Part shown: positions 21,394 to 33,194 of the stretch, piece after piece
How positions within the stretch are numbered: position 1 is the first letter of the stretch
Layout: each line of letters opens with the position of its first letter
Origin: Eudorina sp. 2006-703-Eu-15
Lineage: Eukaryota; Chlorophyta; Chlorophyceae; Chlamydomonadales; Volvocaceae
Length of the DNA stretch: 64,000 nucleotides
Assembly: GCA_003117195.1 (NCBI GenBank)
Contig: BDSI01000074.1
Span: forward strand, 513,622 to 577,621
Direction of reading: 5' to 3'
Program-made: the position numbers and the translations under genes
The notes under the pieces: model-generated
What the model was told of the DNA's origin: nothing
Databases searched by the model: none
What the model saw: the letters and a program-made list of their open reading frames with translations, nothing else

Positions 21394-23716
21394 ATGGCGG
21401 ACAGCTTGACTGATATCCTAGATTGGCGTTCATTACGATGGCATGATGACTGCACGTGAGTGTAACGGGGATAATAGATGTGCGCGGCAGGGGGTTAGAG
21501 ACTGTCAGCGGGCCGATGCAGCCGTGCTTGCACGCCCTCCAGCATCGCGCCCTGTCGAATACAGCTCCCCTGTTTTGACCTAGAAGTATGCATGACCGGG
21601 GGCTCGTGCCAGGAAACGGCCTTGAGGCGTTGCGCGCTTGTCGCAAACCCGTCCAGCCCGGAATTCGTCACACCCGTCCAGAAGCCACGAGCGTAGCAAT
21701 CCACTTGCGCATCACGTCCCATGGGTCGCAGGTACGAGGGTCTCACGGCGGATGGCGCGTGCGAGTCGCACGGCGTGGTCATGTGGGCCGGCCGCCGAGA
21801 GCGGTACGAGGGGCAACTGCGGGGCAGCCGGCCCCATGGCTACGGAGCTTACAGATGGCGCGACGGCATGTAAGGCGGTGCCGGATGGAGGCAGGGGAGC
21901 ACGGAGGGGTTCTTGCTGCTTGGATGGGAGGCGAGTGTGCGCAGTGTCGAAACCTGGGGGCCGTGGTCTGGGACCATAGCGATCGGGCCCCGCTCCCTCG
22001 CGTAGGGCTACCGTATCGGGTGCAAGGTCTTATAACGGCCGAATTTGGAACGGCGCATTGGCGTCTGCCGGGGCCCTGCGTGGTCCGCGACGGACGGTCA
22101 GCCAAGTTTGCTGGCGCAGCGCCAGCCGCGTTGCTGCTTGGCGGCGTGTTTCCCTCGTGGGAAATCCCCGACTCATGGGTTGCTGTCCATCGTCCTCAGG
22201 TTGTACCGTGGCGAGTGGTACGACGGACAGATGCAGGGTTGCGGCGTGCTGATCTGGAAGGATGAGCAGGGCACCATACAGGCCAAGGTGCGGTCTGCCC
22301 GTCGGAAGACCGCCCTGCACCCCCCTCCCTCGAGCATGTGACGGTCCCCACCTGCCGCCGGACACGCAGCGTTCACTGCAGGGGGCAAGGGATCGCTGAT
22401 TGATGCAGTCAGGACGTACCTCAGTTTCGTTAGGCAGGACGTCTGACGGGTATCCGCATCCGGGTACTGGTGCTCTGGACCCCGTCCCACACCCATGCCG
22501 AGCAGGTTGGCCCCTGGTCCCTGACTCTCCCACAGGCGGGAAAGTTTTTCGACGACGGCTATGTGGGCCCTGTGCCCGGCTGCTCGGAACAGGCAGCACA
22601 CGAGGCGGCGCTGGAGGCCGACGTGGCGGCGGGCCGAGCGCGCCAGTTCGAGGCGAGTGACTGTCAGAAAGTTGTCATTAATGAGGGGATGCAGCCCGGA
22701 GCAAGTCTGGAAACCGAAGACCTGGCCGTGAGACCATATGTCCTGCGTGCCGAGTCGGTGCACGACACGGACTGGGCTGGGCGCTGTGGATTGGGCCAGT
22801 CATTCTAGCAAACTAAATAATGGTAACGGTTACCAGTCTTACGGTAATATAAAACTTGACATCTTATTCAATGAAAGGTGAGACCCAGGCACCCAGCCTC
22901 GTCTGAGCCTGTCTTGCCCCGAAGCGTTGTTTGGCATCCCTCACCGCGCCCCGAAACGGGAAGCTCAAGGGATGAATTCGAAACGTGGTGCACCTGCAGA
23001 CACGTCTACTGCGCAGCGCCGCGCCCGCCCCCAGGACGGAGGCCATGGTGCGGACGGTGCCCGCCGCGCAGCCCGCAACGAGCGGACATCACCCTGCTGC
23101 CGGAGACGGCCAGTCCCCCTCCCGCGGTTTGCACTGGTGGCCTTGGGGTCGGCAATCAGGCGGCGGCAGCGGCAATAGGGGCGGCGGCGGCGGCGCCCAT
23201 TCCCGGACTCAAGGGTGGGAGTCGGGACACCAGCTGGGGAGGCCGCTGGACGAGCACGTAGCCAACGGAGGCGGCTCCGGATGGGCTGGACCCCTGGGAC
23301 GGTCTGACAGGTGTCCAGGGGCGGCGTCGGCGGGTACGGGAGCAGCTCGGTGGGGTTCGTTGCAGCGCCTGCAGCAGGGAGGGGCAACGTCGACCACCGG
23401 GCGATTTGCCGGGGCCAAGATTGACATCGGCCCCGGTGGCTGGGTGTGCGGCAGTGGGAGCCGGGACGGTGCAGTACAGGTTGGTGAGTTGATGGCGCGG
23501 ACGCGTGGTGGGGGCGCGGCGGCGGAGCTGAGTGACGAGGTGGCTCCGACGGCAGGCGGTAGAGGCGGCGACACGGCCGGTGGTCCGGGGCCCCAGTTAA
23601 CTTTGGATCAACGGCGGCGGTTGGAGAGGCTTCTGGCGGCAGATGTGTTGTCGGGGATGAGCCACCGCGGCCGCGGCGAAGGTGCTCTCGCGCGTGGGAC
23701 CAGCGGCATGTCCTGA
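21394..23716 (+). CDS. MORN-repeat protein (5' half firm, 3' half tentative)
   Basis: MORN repeats commonly tether proteins to membranes or cytoskeleton. Firm exons: 21394-21455, 21732-21869, 22200-22287 and 22536-22656, in phase with GT-AG borders. Exons 2 and 3 encode back-to-back repeats: YEGLTADGACESHGVVMW, YEGQLRGSRPHGYGAYRW and YRGEWYDGQMQGCGVLIW. Exon 4 encodes a helical, Ala-rich segment after FFDDGYVGPVPGC. A phase-compatible acceptor at 23035 continues into an Ala/Gly-rich exon. A final frame ending at the TGA at 23716 contains QRRRLERLLAAD and is probably the C-terminus after one more splice. An alternative is read-through of exon 4 to the stop at 22808. A TATA-like box and short palindrome inside the gene (22821-22854) leave open a separate gene starting at 22871. 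Confidence 0.62.
22821..22854 (+). promoter_or_regulatory. Palindrome plus TATA-like element inside the MORN gene
   Basis: A 7-base inverted repeat with a one-base spacer (TGGTAAC-G-GTTACCA, 22821-22835) is followed 12 bases later by TATAAAA (22848-22854). An ATG with an immediate GTGAGA donor lies at 22871. Possibly a promoter of a second transcript; function is unproven. Confidence 0.3.
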
Positions 23717-24470
23717 CCGCGGGTTGGCCATGTCGGAAACTCCCCGCATCTTGATTCAAAGCGTAGGCGATCAGCGCTAATTCGATGTTGTATTCATGTC
23801 CCAGGCTTGCTGGCAGAAAGGCCGGAGTGCACCACCTCGCGGAGCGGCATTGAGCGCTTTTCAGGAAGCGGTTATGGAAACCGGCGGGCTGTGAACGCGC
23901 CGGCGTATTTTAAGGCATAGTTATTGACAGTTATAAACGCAGAATTCTCTGAAACAGGTGGACTCAGTCGACAGCGTCATTTACGCACTGAATAGGCGTC
24001 GGGGCGGTTTTGAGGAGGCTCGAATTTAAGGCTTTGTGTTTAACAATGATAATTAAATCGAGTTATCATGAAGAGTCTTGCGTTATAGGCGGGTCGATTC
24101 ATCTCGTCGTTGCAATTGTTTGCGTAACCTTGCATGTCACACGAAAAACTAATACTATTGCCATGACAAGCGCAGCGTGTCCGTTCAACAAGGTCTGAAA
24201 CCGTAACTGCTAAATACGGCAGTGACCGTAGAACAACTCATGGGAACAACTTGCTTATGGTCAATAGGTCTGAACCGTGATGAACAGTGTGGCTGAGTAA
24301 AGCTGCTCTTATTTTGCTCGTTGCTTCCTTGTATACTGGGCACTGCCATGCGGTGACGTATTATGGCCCTTGCGTAGCCACGCTTGTAAGCTTTCAAGCG
24401 GTTCAGGCTAGGTCGCTCAAAATCCAGGACGCAGCGAAGGTGGCTCGGTGGACTTTCGGAAAGCTCAGAA
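23717..24470. other. AT-rich intergenic region before the FMO gene
   Basis: No exon is supported. Base composition drops to AT-rich around 23880-24300, consistent with promoter and UTR sequence. Confidence 0.5.
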
Positions 24471-27400
24471 ATGTCCGGAGCTCAAGCGAACGGCTCCAAG
24501 CCAGCGAGCCGGAAGCTGGCAGTCGTGGTCGGCGCTGGCGTAGCTGGCTGTCAAGCAGCGCGAGCTCTTCTCAGGGCAGGCTACGATGCGCTGGTGTTGG
24601 AGCAGGGTCGTGGACTGGGCGGTGTGTGGAGGCGGAACTACCACTCCTTCGGCCTTCAAGGTGGGCCAGCTCGGCCACCCGCGGAGGCGTCCCCAACGGC
24701 CCTAAATCCCCCCTCCTCGATCCGCGCGTGTCCAGCCTGGCGTCGCGTTATACTTTTCGGCGCCACCCAGCCCAGCAAACGGGGTCGTGCAGCGAGCGGA
24801 CAGGCCACCCCTGCACCGCTCGGTTTCTCAAGCTGCACTGCCCGGTTTCTCAAGCTACAACCACATTGCTGGACAGCAAGCACGCCAGGCCAGGTGGCGC
24901 CATAGCCCAACCCCCTCTCATGCTTTCGTTTGAACTCCGAAACCTTCTGGCGCGGCCCAGGGCACGGGGTCAAACCGGGCGGCCCAGGTCGCACGAGCGC
25001 TGCGGTCCGGACTTGGACAGCCCTCCGGTGGCGCCATGCCGGTCCTGCCGCAAGGACCCAAAGACACCCCCGGGGCGGGAGCTCTGCCCTAGCGGAATTG
25101 CCCGCTCGCCTGCGCACGTGCCGCCGCCCTCGTCGTCCTTGGGCCCCGCTCCAGATCCCCGATGGAGCCCTTGCGCCCTGCCCCGCTGCCCTCCGCCTCC
25201 CCAGTACCCTGGTGCTGCTACACTTTCCCGGAGTTCCCCTACGATAAGGCCCCCAAGGAGCTGGGCCAGCGGGCGCGGGAGGAGGGCTACCCCTCCGGGG
25301 AGACCGTCAAGGCGAGCGGCGGGAGGGCGGGGGACGGAGGGGCGCATTGGGGCCCTGGGGGGGTGCAAGGTCCAGGGTGGGGTGCCGGTGTGCCCGGGAG
25401 GTGCGTGTCTCGCCCACCTGTCCCCGGGCGTTGGTGTTGGTGCGTTGGGTACGACTTCAGCGCGTACGCCACTCGCCTCCCTCCCTAGCCTCCCTCCCTA
25501 GCCTCCCTCCCTGGCCGGCCTCCCTCCCTGGCCTAGACAACCTGCTCAACTCGACTCCTAGCTGGCCCTGCTGTCAGCCTCTGCCGCTGCCGCTCCGCCG
25601 CTTCCACTGCTTTGTGCGCAGGATTACATCGCGGCTTACTGCGCGCACTTTGACCTGGAACGCCACGTGCTGTACGGCGCCAAAGTCGTACACCTGGGCG
25701 TACTGCCGGGCAACCGATGGAGCGTGCGCTTCCGGCACGCGGCATCCCCGGGCCAGTCCCCCCAGGCGGGAGCGCTCAAGGTCATGGAGGCTGACCTGGT
25801 CGTTATGGCGACGGGCATGTACTACAGTCCGTACGTGCCGTCCGTACCGGTGAGTCGATGCTGCTGCTGCATATGGCCCCGAGTCGCCACTCGAGTGCGT
25901 GTGGCCGGGTCCGGGGCTGCTGGTAGCTGTCTGCGCGGGCGCTGCCGGTCGTCCTTCAGGTTCAGTGGGAGCAGGGGGACTGTAGAGACAGACCCTCACC
26001 TGGAACGGCCTGCCCGGGTGTCGATTCGCGCCGCTGATGCTTACCTGATCCTGTAAGGCCGAGGACGGAATGCAGCATGGTTGTGGGGCATCATGTGCAG
26101 CCGGGCGCAGGGTGCGTGCACATGCCGCCGAGTCCACCGGCTTGGGTCTCTCGGCTGCCTTCAGCGTTCTGGCCGCATGCGGGCGCCGAGGGGGCCGCGC
26201 CCCTGCCTCGTCACCTCCCCTCACCTCGCCGGACCGGACTGCGCGGGCGGGGTACTTGGGTTGCCCTGTACGGCTGGTAGTACACCAATGAGGAACCCGG
26301 GGCCCGGCCCTGAGCCCCTCTGGCGGGCCCCGGGTGCAGCGCAGCTCAGGGACCGTAAGGGGGGAAGGGGCGCCGGTGCCTGTCGGGTCCTTCTCGCGGT
26401 GCCCACCACCACCACCACCACCACCACCCTAGTGAGTCCTCTGCTTAACCACCCGCACGCTTTCGGGAACACCACGTGGCTCGGTCCGTAGCTGCTGCGG
26501 ACCCCGACCGGAGCAGAGCGGCCCGCATCGGCCTCTGGAGGGTGGATGCCCCATGCCGGGCAGGTGCACACCCGGGGTGTAGGTGCGCCCATCTGTCATC
26601 GGAACCCCATCGCGGTCTCACCGCGGTCTATGAACTAGACCGAGACGGGCCCAGAGCTGGGGGATGGCTCGCGCCTCCTGCCTCGCCCGTCGCCACATAC
26701 ACCCGCCTCCGCCCACGCCACCCGCACAGGGCCTGGCCAGCTTCAAGGGAACCGTCCTCCACGCCCGCGATTTCGTGTCCGTGGAGCGTCTGCAAGGCAA
26801 GCGAGTGCTGGTGCTGGGGGCGGGCAAGTCCGCCACCGACTGCGCCGTGGTCGCTGCCTCGCCCGCCGCGGGCGCCGCCTCCGTCACCACCCTCTTCCGC
26901 CAAGCGCACTGGCCGCTGCCCCGCGAGATCTTCGGACTGCCCTTCCACCGGGTGGTGTACACGCGCTTCACGGCGGCCATGCTGCCCATGTACTACACAG
27001 GTACGGGCGTACGGTAACTCGGGGCAGTACGGCGGTGTCGGTCGGAACCCGCCGTCGGGGCTCGCGCGCTGGTCGGCATGCATGGTCGCATGGGGGCTGA
27101 AGCGGCGTAACAGAGCAGACGAGCCCGCACGGCGGTGCGCCACAGGGATATGGGTCCGCAACCCGGATCTCAATACCAACGATGCGGCACTGAAAGGACG
27201 CGGCCCCAATGGGGCATCCTTCTGTGTGGCATCATCCTCCCATGCTGCCACCATCCTCGTACATCCGCCGAAAGCCGCCTCGCGCCGCCTTCCCCGCACC
27301 GCACCGTGCGCCTCGTGCCGTGGCCCCGGCTATAGGCCAGGACCGCGCGGCGAAGCGGCTGAAGCACCAGCTGCTGTCGCCCCTGAAGCACCTCTTCTGG

Positions 27401-30400
27401 CGCACCCTGGAGTCGCATGTGGCCAGGAAGTTCAACCTGAGGGGGGCGCTGCGGCCCGAGCTGCGCTTCGTCCAGGACGTCTTCTTCGGGGGTCAGGTGC
27501 GCGCGGCGCGGGGCGCGGGTGTGTGGGCGCGCAGTGGGCCGGTTGGCGGAAGGGCTGTCCTGCGGCGGCAGCGCAACGACCGATGTGCGGTTGGGGGGCG
27601 GTGACAGGACATCGGCGGGCAACGCTGTGGTGTTGGGGGAGGGGCGGGGGCCCCGGGCCCAACCAAGGAGTGCGGCGCCCGGCCGCCTTCCCCTTGGGAG
27701 GATCACCGCCGGTGTGCGTTGTCAGGCCGGGGTCTAAGACACGTGTGTCGATGAGTGACGGTGGGCTTCGTCCAGATTGACGAAGTCGCCAGGGGCCCTT
27801 GGGGGCCTGCATCGTTTCGAGGTTCCATACCCTGGCGATTTAAACCAACCAAACTCATCCGTACCGCCCCATGGGTCGCATCACTCTCCCCTGGTTTCAT
27901 TACAGATCCTCCCCCCCTCCCCCCGCGCACGCACGCACGCAGATCCAAGACGGCTCCTGGAACGATGCCATCAACGCGGGCCGCATCTCCGCCGTACAGG
28001 GCAGCCTGGCGGAGGTACGGCCGGGTGGTGTACGGCTGCAGGACGGTACGGTCATCGAGTGTGACATCATCATCTTCGCCACTGGCTACACCAAGGACTA
28101 CAGCCTGTTCGATGCGGCTACAGCCGGTCGCCTGATGGCGGCGGCGGGCAGCCCCGGCACCGAGGCGGGGCTTAACCTGTACAGGTCCATCATGTCCCCT
28201 TGGGTGCCCAACCTGTACTTTATCGGATGCGAGGTGAGATACGTAGGGGGGCTGGCTGGCTGGCTGGCTGGGTACGTGGATGGTTGGGTGCGTGGATGGG
28301 TGCGTGGGTGGGTGGCTGCGTGGACGGGTTCGTCCGGAGCTCAGGGACCTCGTCTTCCGCGCTGGTGCAGCACCCTACCGTACAGTACCGCCCTGTACAG
28401 CACCCCCACTCGCCCACAGCCCCCCCGTGCGCGCTTTCCTCCCGCCCACACCGAGCCACCCTCCTCCCCTCCCCTTGACTAAGCCCCGTACTTGTGCAGG
28501 TCAACCTGTAAATTATACGTATGTGTAATGCACGTGCCATACTTGCCATACTTGCAATACGTGTGCCGTAAGCCCCCCTCGACTCTCCGCCTCCCCCCTG
28601 TGTGTACCCGCAGGCCTCGTCCTTCAACAACGTGTTGACCAGCGGGCTGCAGTCGCTGTGGATGACTCACCACCTGATGGGCCACCTGCAGCTGCCCGCC
28701 GCGCAGGAGCTCATGAGGGTGGGTGGGTGGGTGGGGTGGGAGGAAGCGGTTGGGGCCGGTGTGCGGGGCCGGAGGTCGGGGAGCAGCCGGTGCAAGGGGG
28801 TGTGGGACAGGCAGTGGACGGCGGCCTCCGCGGAGGGGGGTTGGCTGATCTCAGGAACCGCCGAGACAGTTGTGTCCAGGGAAGGGCCACACTTCCTCAC
28901 TTGGGGTTGGATTCTATTCCTAGGGCCGCGGTTGTATTCGCACGGAGGGCTAAGGACGCGCTCAGGGACTGACGCCCCGCCCCGGCCCCACTTGGAGCGG
29001 TGACGCACGGGCGCAGCCGAGGGCGATGGAGGCGGCGATCAAGGGGGGGAGGGGTCCAAAGACAGACAAAGCGCGGAGGACAACCAGAGCAGGGGGATGG
29101 AGGGTGGCGGCGGCGCGCGGTGGGGGCTGTGTGCGAAGGGCCATAGGGCGGACCGGGGTCGGGGCCGGGTTCGGGGCCGGGGGCCGAGAGGTCCCCAAGC
29201 GACGGCTCACACGGCCCTGCCCGCAAGCCGACTACTCCCTGGCGATCAGAAGGAGCCCGGAGGCGTCGCGGGTGTCCGCCGTAGGGGAGTCGCTCCTGCC
29301 GACAGCGACAGAAACTTAAGGACCCGACCCGACCCACGGGTCGGGTGTCCCACGGGTTGGTTTGCGTGTCCTGCCCCTCCCGAACCGTCACCTTCACCGT
29401 CACCGTCACCCCACACGTGTGGGCCAACAAGCGCGAGAGCGTGTAACCCCGCCGCTCTCCATCCCTTGTAGACGCCCGCCGTGGATTGCGAGTTTGCGAC
29501 GCGTTCCCTTGCGCGCATCTACCCCACCCACCTGTACCTTCGGGCGCGGTACACGCCGTCTCCTTGTCCCCCGCACCGCCCACGTCGCTCTGGCAGCAGC
29601 GCAGTATAAGTATGTCTACCAATTTCGTATTCCCTCCCCCGCCCGCGTCGGTGTGCAGGACATCCAGAAGCAGCGCGTCTGGCGCAAATCAGTCATGCCG
29701 CCGCAGAACTACTGCGCCTCCTCCATCATGCTCTACCAGCAGCGCTACCACGACCAGCTGGTGCGGGATATGGGCAACACGCCCAAGCGCAAGCGGGAGA
29801 GGCGGCGCGGCGGGTCCGAGGTCTTTGGCGTCTACACATCGGAGGACTACGCGGACCTCTTCGACGACGCGGCCGTACCCGGTCTGGCGGCTGCGGCGGC
29901 GGCGGCGCCGCCGGCACGCTCCGCGGAGGCGGTCGTGGCGGCGGCGGTGATGCTGATGCCGGCGGCTGCGGCGATCGGCGCGCGGCTGGACCTGGCGGTG
30001 ATGCCGGCGGCAGCCGGCGGGGGGGCCGGCGGCGGCGACAGGGCCTCCGCCGGCAACGGCGGGGCGGCGGCGGGACCCCGCCGTGCGGCACTGGTGCCGG
30101 TTTGCACGGAGCATAGCGACGCCGTGGCGATTGCGGTGGCTCCAGGGGAGACCGCCGGTACGGCATCTGCCAACACGGGTTCTGGAATGGGTTTCATTCG
30201 CAGCTTCGACAGCCCCGCCAAAGCCCGGGATGGTCGCGGAACCCCGGGCGCCAACCCGGCGGGGGCCCTCGGGGCCGGCCCGGGGGCAGGGGGAGAAGGA
30301 GGGGCGGCGCAGCCTGTCCTGAAGGTGGTCTCGCCGGCGGCAGCGGTGCCGGCGGCGGCGGAGCTGTCGAAGGAGGACGGCGAGTGCGGAGCCACCGCCG

Positions 30401-31065
30401 CCGCCGCCGCCGCCGCCGGTGCAGCCGCCACCGACGCCGTGCCGGTCGCGGCGAGCGCAACCCTGGGGGTACTGGACACCGCCATAACGGAGGGCTGCTG
30501 TCGCAGCAGCGCGGGACCCACGGGTCCTGTGGCCACTAGCGCCCTCTCCAACGCCCTCGCCTCCGGCTCCGTCAGCGTCGCCGACGTCAACGCCGCCGCC
30601 GCCATCCATTCGGCCCTATCCACCAACACCGCCCTCGCCGCCACCTCCGTCGCGGGCTCCAGGGCGACGGCGCCGCCGCCGGCGACCAGCGGCGGCTCGC
30701 AGACCCCGCGGCGGATGACGCTGGCGCATCGTGTACGGCTGCAAGTACTGCATCTGGTGCAGCGAAATTCGCGCAGCGAACTTCAAATGGGGGCGGCCAC
30801 GGCGCCGCAGACCGCCGACGGCGCCGCCGCGGGGGTCGAAGACGTGTTGGAGTTCCGTCTTGCATCTAATGCCACCCTCAGCGGCCGGGTCGCGGACTCG
30901 CTGATGATGACCGGCACCGCTGGCGTGGCGGCGTCGCTGGGCACTGCTGGCGGCGGCGGCGGCGCCGCCGCCGCGGCCAACTCGAGCACCCTGTGCTGCG
31001 ACAACCTGCGGCATGCGGCGCCCAATGTGTACAACGAGCTGGTGGGGACGTTGGAGGTGCACTGA
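24471..31065 (+). CDS. Flavin-containing monooxygenase with long Ala/Gly-rich C-terminal extension
   Basis: FAD/NADPH-dependent class B monooxygenase (FMO/BVMO superfamily) that oxygenates N, S or carbonyl substrates; the substrate is unknown. Exons: 24471-24660, 25205-25311, 25622-25849, 26730-27000, 27336-27496, 27943-28233, 28614-28718, about 29017-29043, 29659-31065. Seen: FAD-binding GAGVAG (residues 21-26), FMO signature FKGTVLHARDF (180-190), NADPH-binding GAGKSA (205-210) and FATGY (364-368). Further family-typical segments are YTFPEFPY and SSFNNVLTSGLQSLW. The exon 2 donor is GC, not GT, and is required to read GETVKDYIAAY. The donor of the short exon 8 is unresolved. The last exon continues about 400 residues past the FMO fold as Ala/Gly-rich sequence with a few ordered-looking islands (TLAHRVRLQVLHLVQR, NVYNELVGTLEVH). 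Confidence 0.87.
26403..26428 (+). repeat. (CAC)n microsatellite
   Basis: Eight or so CAC/ACC trinucleotides in intron 3 of the FMO gene. Confidence 0.9.
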
Positions 31066-31189
31066 GAGCTGTCGGGCGGGAGCAGGCGGGCGGGCGGGAG
31101 CTGCAGGAGGCGGGCGGCAGAGGTGTGGAGGAAGTGGGAGAGAGTGGCAGCAGAGGGATGGAGGAAGAAGGAGAAGGGCGTGAGGGGCT

Positions 31190-31194
<5 letters not shown>

Positions 31195-31220
<26 letters not shown>
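31195..31220 (+). repeat. (GT)n microsatellite in the FMO 3' flank
   Basis: Thirteen GT dinucleotides. Confidence 0.9.
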
Positions 31221-31633
31221 CGGTGCATATCTCGGAGCCGGGCCCGACGCTGGCCACGCCGGGAGCGCCCTCCGCGGTTTCGCAGCCAGGAGAGACGCCC
31301 TGCGCAGGACAGCAGGCAGCAGCCAGCTACCTCTGCCCATGGGGGAGACCATCGAAGCAGGGAGCACTCCGCTCCAATTGCAGAGGGGCGTTCCAGTGAA
31401 TCGAATGTGTGTATGTGTGTGAGTCTGGGTTTATGTGTACATGTGTACACTAAGCAGCATGACTGCGCGGGCGAGAGGGGCCGCACGCACGTCCGTGCTC
31501 GCCCAATCCGATTGATTCTAGCCGTGAGCCGTTCGTTGGTACTTGGGCACAATGATTCGCCACTGACTCCAATCACTTCCTGCGCAGCGACACAAACATG
31601 AAAAGGTATTATCGTTGTGTTGTCAGTCTTCAG

Positions 31634-31638
31634 TGTAA
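31634..31638 (+). terminator. TGTAA polyadenylation signal of the FMO gene
   Basis: First TGTAA after the FMO stop codon, about 570 bases downstream, a typical volvocine 3' UTR length. Confidence 0.5.
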
Positions 31639-32649
31639 CGCTGCTGGTCCGGTCGATGGGTCGAAGGGTCGTTGGGTCTGATTGTCGGTGTGAATTGCAG
31701 GACCGACCCAACGGGTATGTCTGCAATCCGTTTGCTTCCGTTCCCAGCTGCCACCGGTAGAGGATGGCGTGTATGTTTGAAGGGGTGCGAGCATGTCGTA
31801 CTGCCGTACCAGTATCAGAGCGATCCGCAGGGATCGCGGCGAAAGGGTGTGTCTTTGGTTGCTACAGGGTGTGTTTCCCCCGAGGGCGAGGGCGAGGGCA
31901 AGGGCGACCTCCATGGTGTCCTGGGGGGTAGTGCGCATGTCGGCCTGCCGGGGTTGCCGCCACGGTTGGACACCGCTCAGTGATGTTAGCACCTTTCTTC
32001 ATAACATGGGCTTGCTCGGGGGCTGAGGGGAGCAACCCCAGAACACCGCCACTGTTGCGAGAACCGTTGAAGAGCTGCGACATGGGGGTCGTGTTCGGTG
32101 GGTCATGGCCAGAGGCGGGTCCCGTTCGTTCGTTCGCCGGGAGCGGGTCGGTGGTTTGGTGCACTGAGGACGTGGCGATTAATCCTTCGTTTCTGCTTAA
32201 CTTAACCCTGTCGCGCGCGGTGCCGTAGGGGCATTAAGTCGGGTTTGTTAAAAGCTGTCCTTTGGACGTTATGCGGTTTGTTGCGGTGCCGGCGACATCT
32301 TGGCGGCATCTTCGCGGTGATCCATTTGGTTGTCCCACCCGGCCGCCTGGCGGCCGGGTGGGTTTGGTTGTACGCGGTTTCGGTTCACGGATATGGAGGT
32401 CGTACATGTCACAAGCAACGGTTGCCCTCGGTCGGCAGCGCGGCACAGCTGGGAAGGATATGTCATGTGTGGCGTTATTTTTATTAGGGTGGGCTTCTGT
32501 GGCATGCCAGGCAGGCCGCCTCGCCGCCATGTCGGTTTCGGCTCAGCACTGTTTTTAGTCATTCGTACGGCAATTCCGTTTGAGCCTATGATGGTTTTTA
32601 CTTTGTCACTCTCGCTATTGTATGCGCCATCCATTCGCATTGTAATGAA

Positions 32650-33029
32650 ATGGACGACAACCAGCCTATGCACATTGTTGCCAAGAAAAGTGCAAGGACT
32701 AATATTGACCGTCGCTCAAAACAGCTTCCGGTAAATTTCAAGCCACGTAACGAAGAGGAGAAACTTGACTCTCTTCGTGAATTGATTTACGCCCTTGGGA
32801 AGCTACCAAAGCAGTCGGCTTACGCTCGGCATCGGCTTGCGGTTGCTCGAAAGGCAATTTCTATTTTAGAGAAAGATCGGTAGGTTAGACTGGTCTGTAC
32901 CGAAAAGTATAATGAGTGTGAGGGCCGTAATAACCTCGGGGAACTGAACCTGCTCCTTCGCGCAGGGCGCAAAGAAGCGAGCAGCAAGCAGCGGAGCTGG
33001 AGAGATTACTTAATCAGCTGAAGCTGTAA
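32650..33029 (+). CDS. Small two-exon protein of unknown function (97 residues)
   Basis: Exons 32650-32879 and 32966-33029 join in phase (GT-AG, CG|G codon). The product starts MDDNQPMHIVAKKSARTN and is mostly helical. Its centre is LRELIYALGKLPKQSAYARH and it ends in a short coiled-coil-like tail (EQQAAELERLLNQLKL). The compact LGKLPxxSxYAxHRL motif looks conserved and reminds me of small plant proteins of unknown function, but I cannot name a family. Codon use is less GC-biased than in the neighbours. The TAA stop lies within a TGTAA motif, and the next gene starts only 165 bases further on, so the unit is very compact. No signal peptide or membrane helix is seen. Confidence 0.78.
33025..33029 (+). 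terminator. TGTAA motif containing the stop codon of the small gene
   Basis: CTGTAA ends the frame, so the polyadenylation motif and the stop overlap. This leaves room for the closely spaced downstream promoter. Confidence 0.4.
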
Positions 33030-33194
33030 CGGGATTGTTTGGCGAGGTATGCGACTCTCAAAGCGTGCCCATGCTAAACCCTCCGTGCCCGCTCACCGAT
33101 TGTCGCCCTCTGCCCGACATCCCTCCTCAGCGGCCATCCCGTCTTCCAAGATCGCGGCGTCAGTAGAGCATTTCGTGCCTGCTTCCCTGGCGCC

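Larger units (their letters stand above)
31066..32649. other. FMO 3' flank and promoter of the small-protein gene
   Basis: Holds the FMO 3' UTR, including a (GT)n run at 31195-31220 and a TGTAA at 31634. No domain-bearing frame was found. The open frames at 31630-32560 are read as noncoding. Confidence 0.5.

Noticed and set aside
30000..30650. Long minus-strand frames opposite the FMO last exon
   Set aside because: Mirror of the Ala/Gly-rich coding strand; the plus frame continues directly from a recognised FMO domain.
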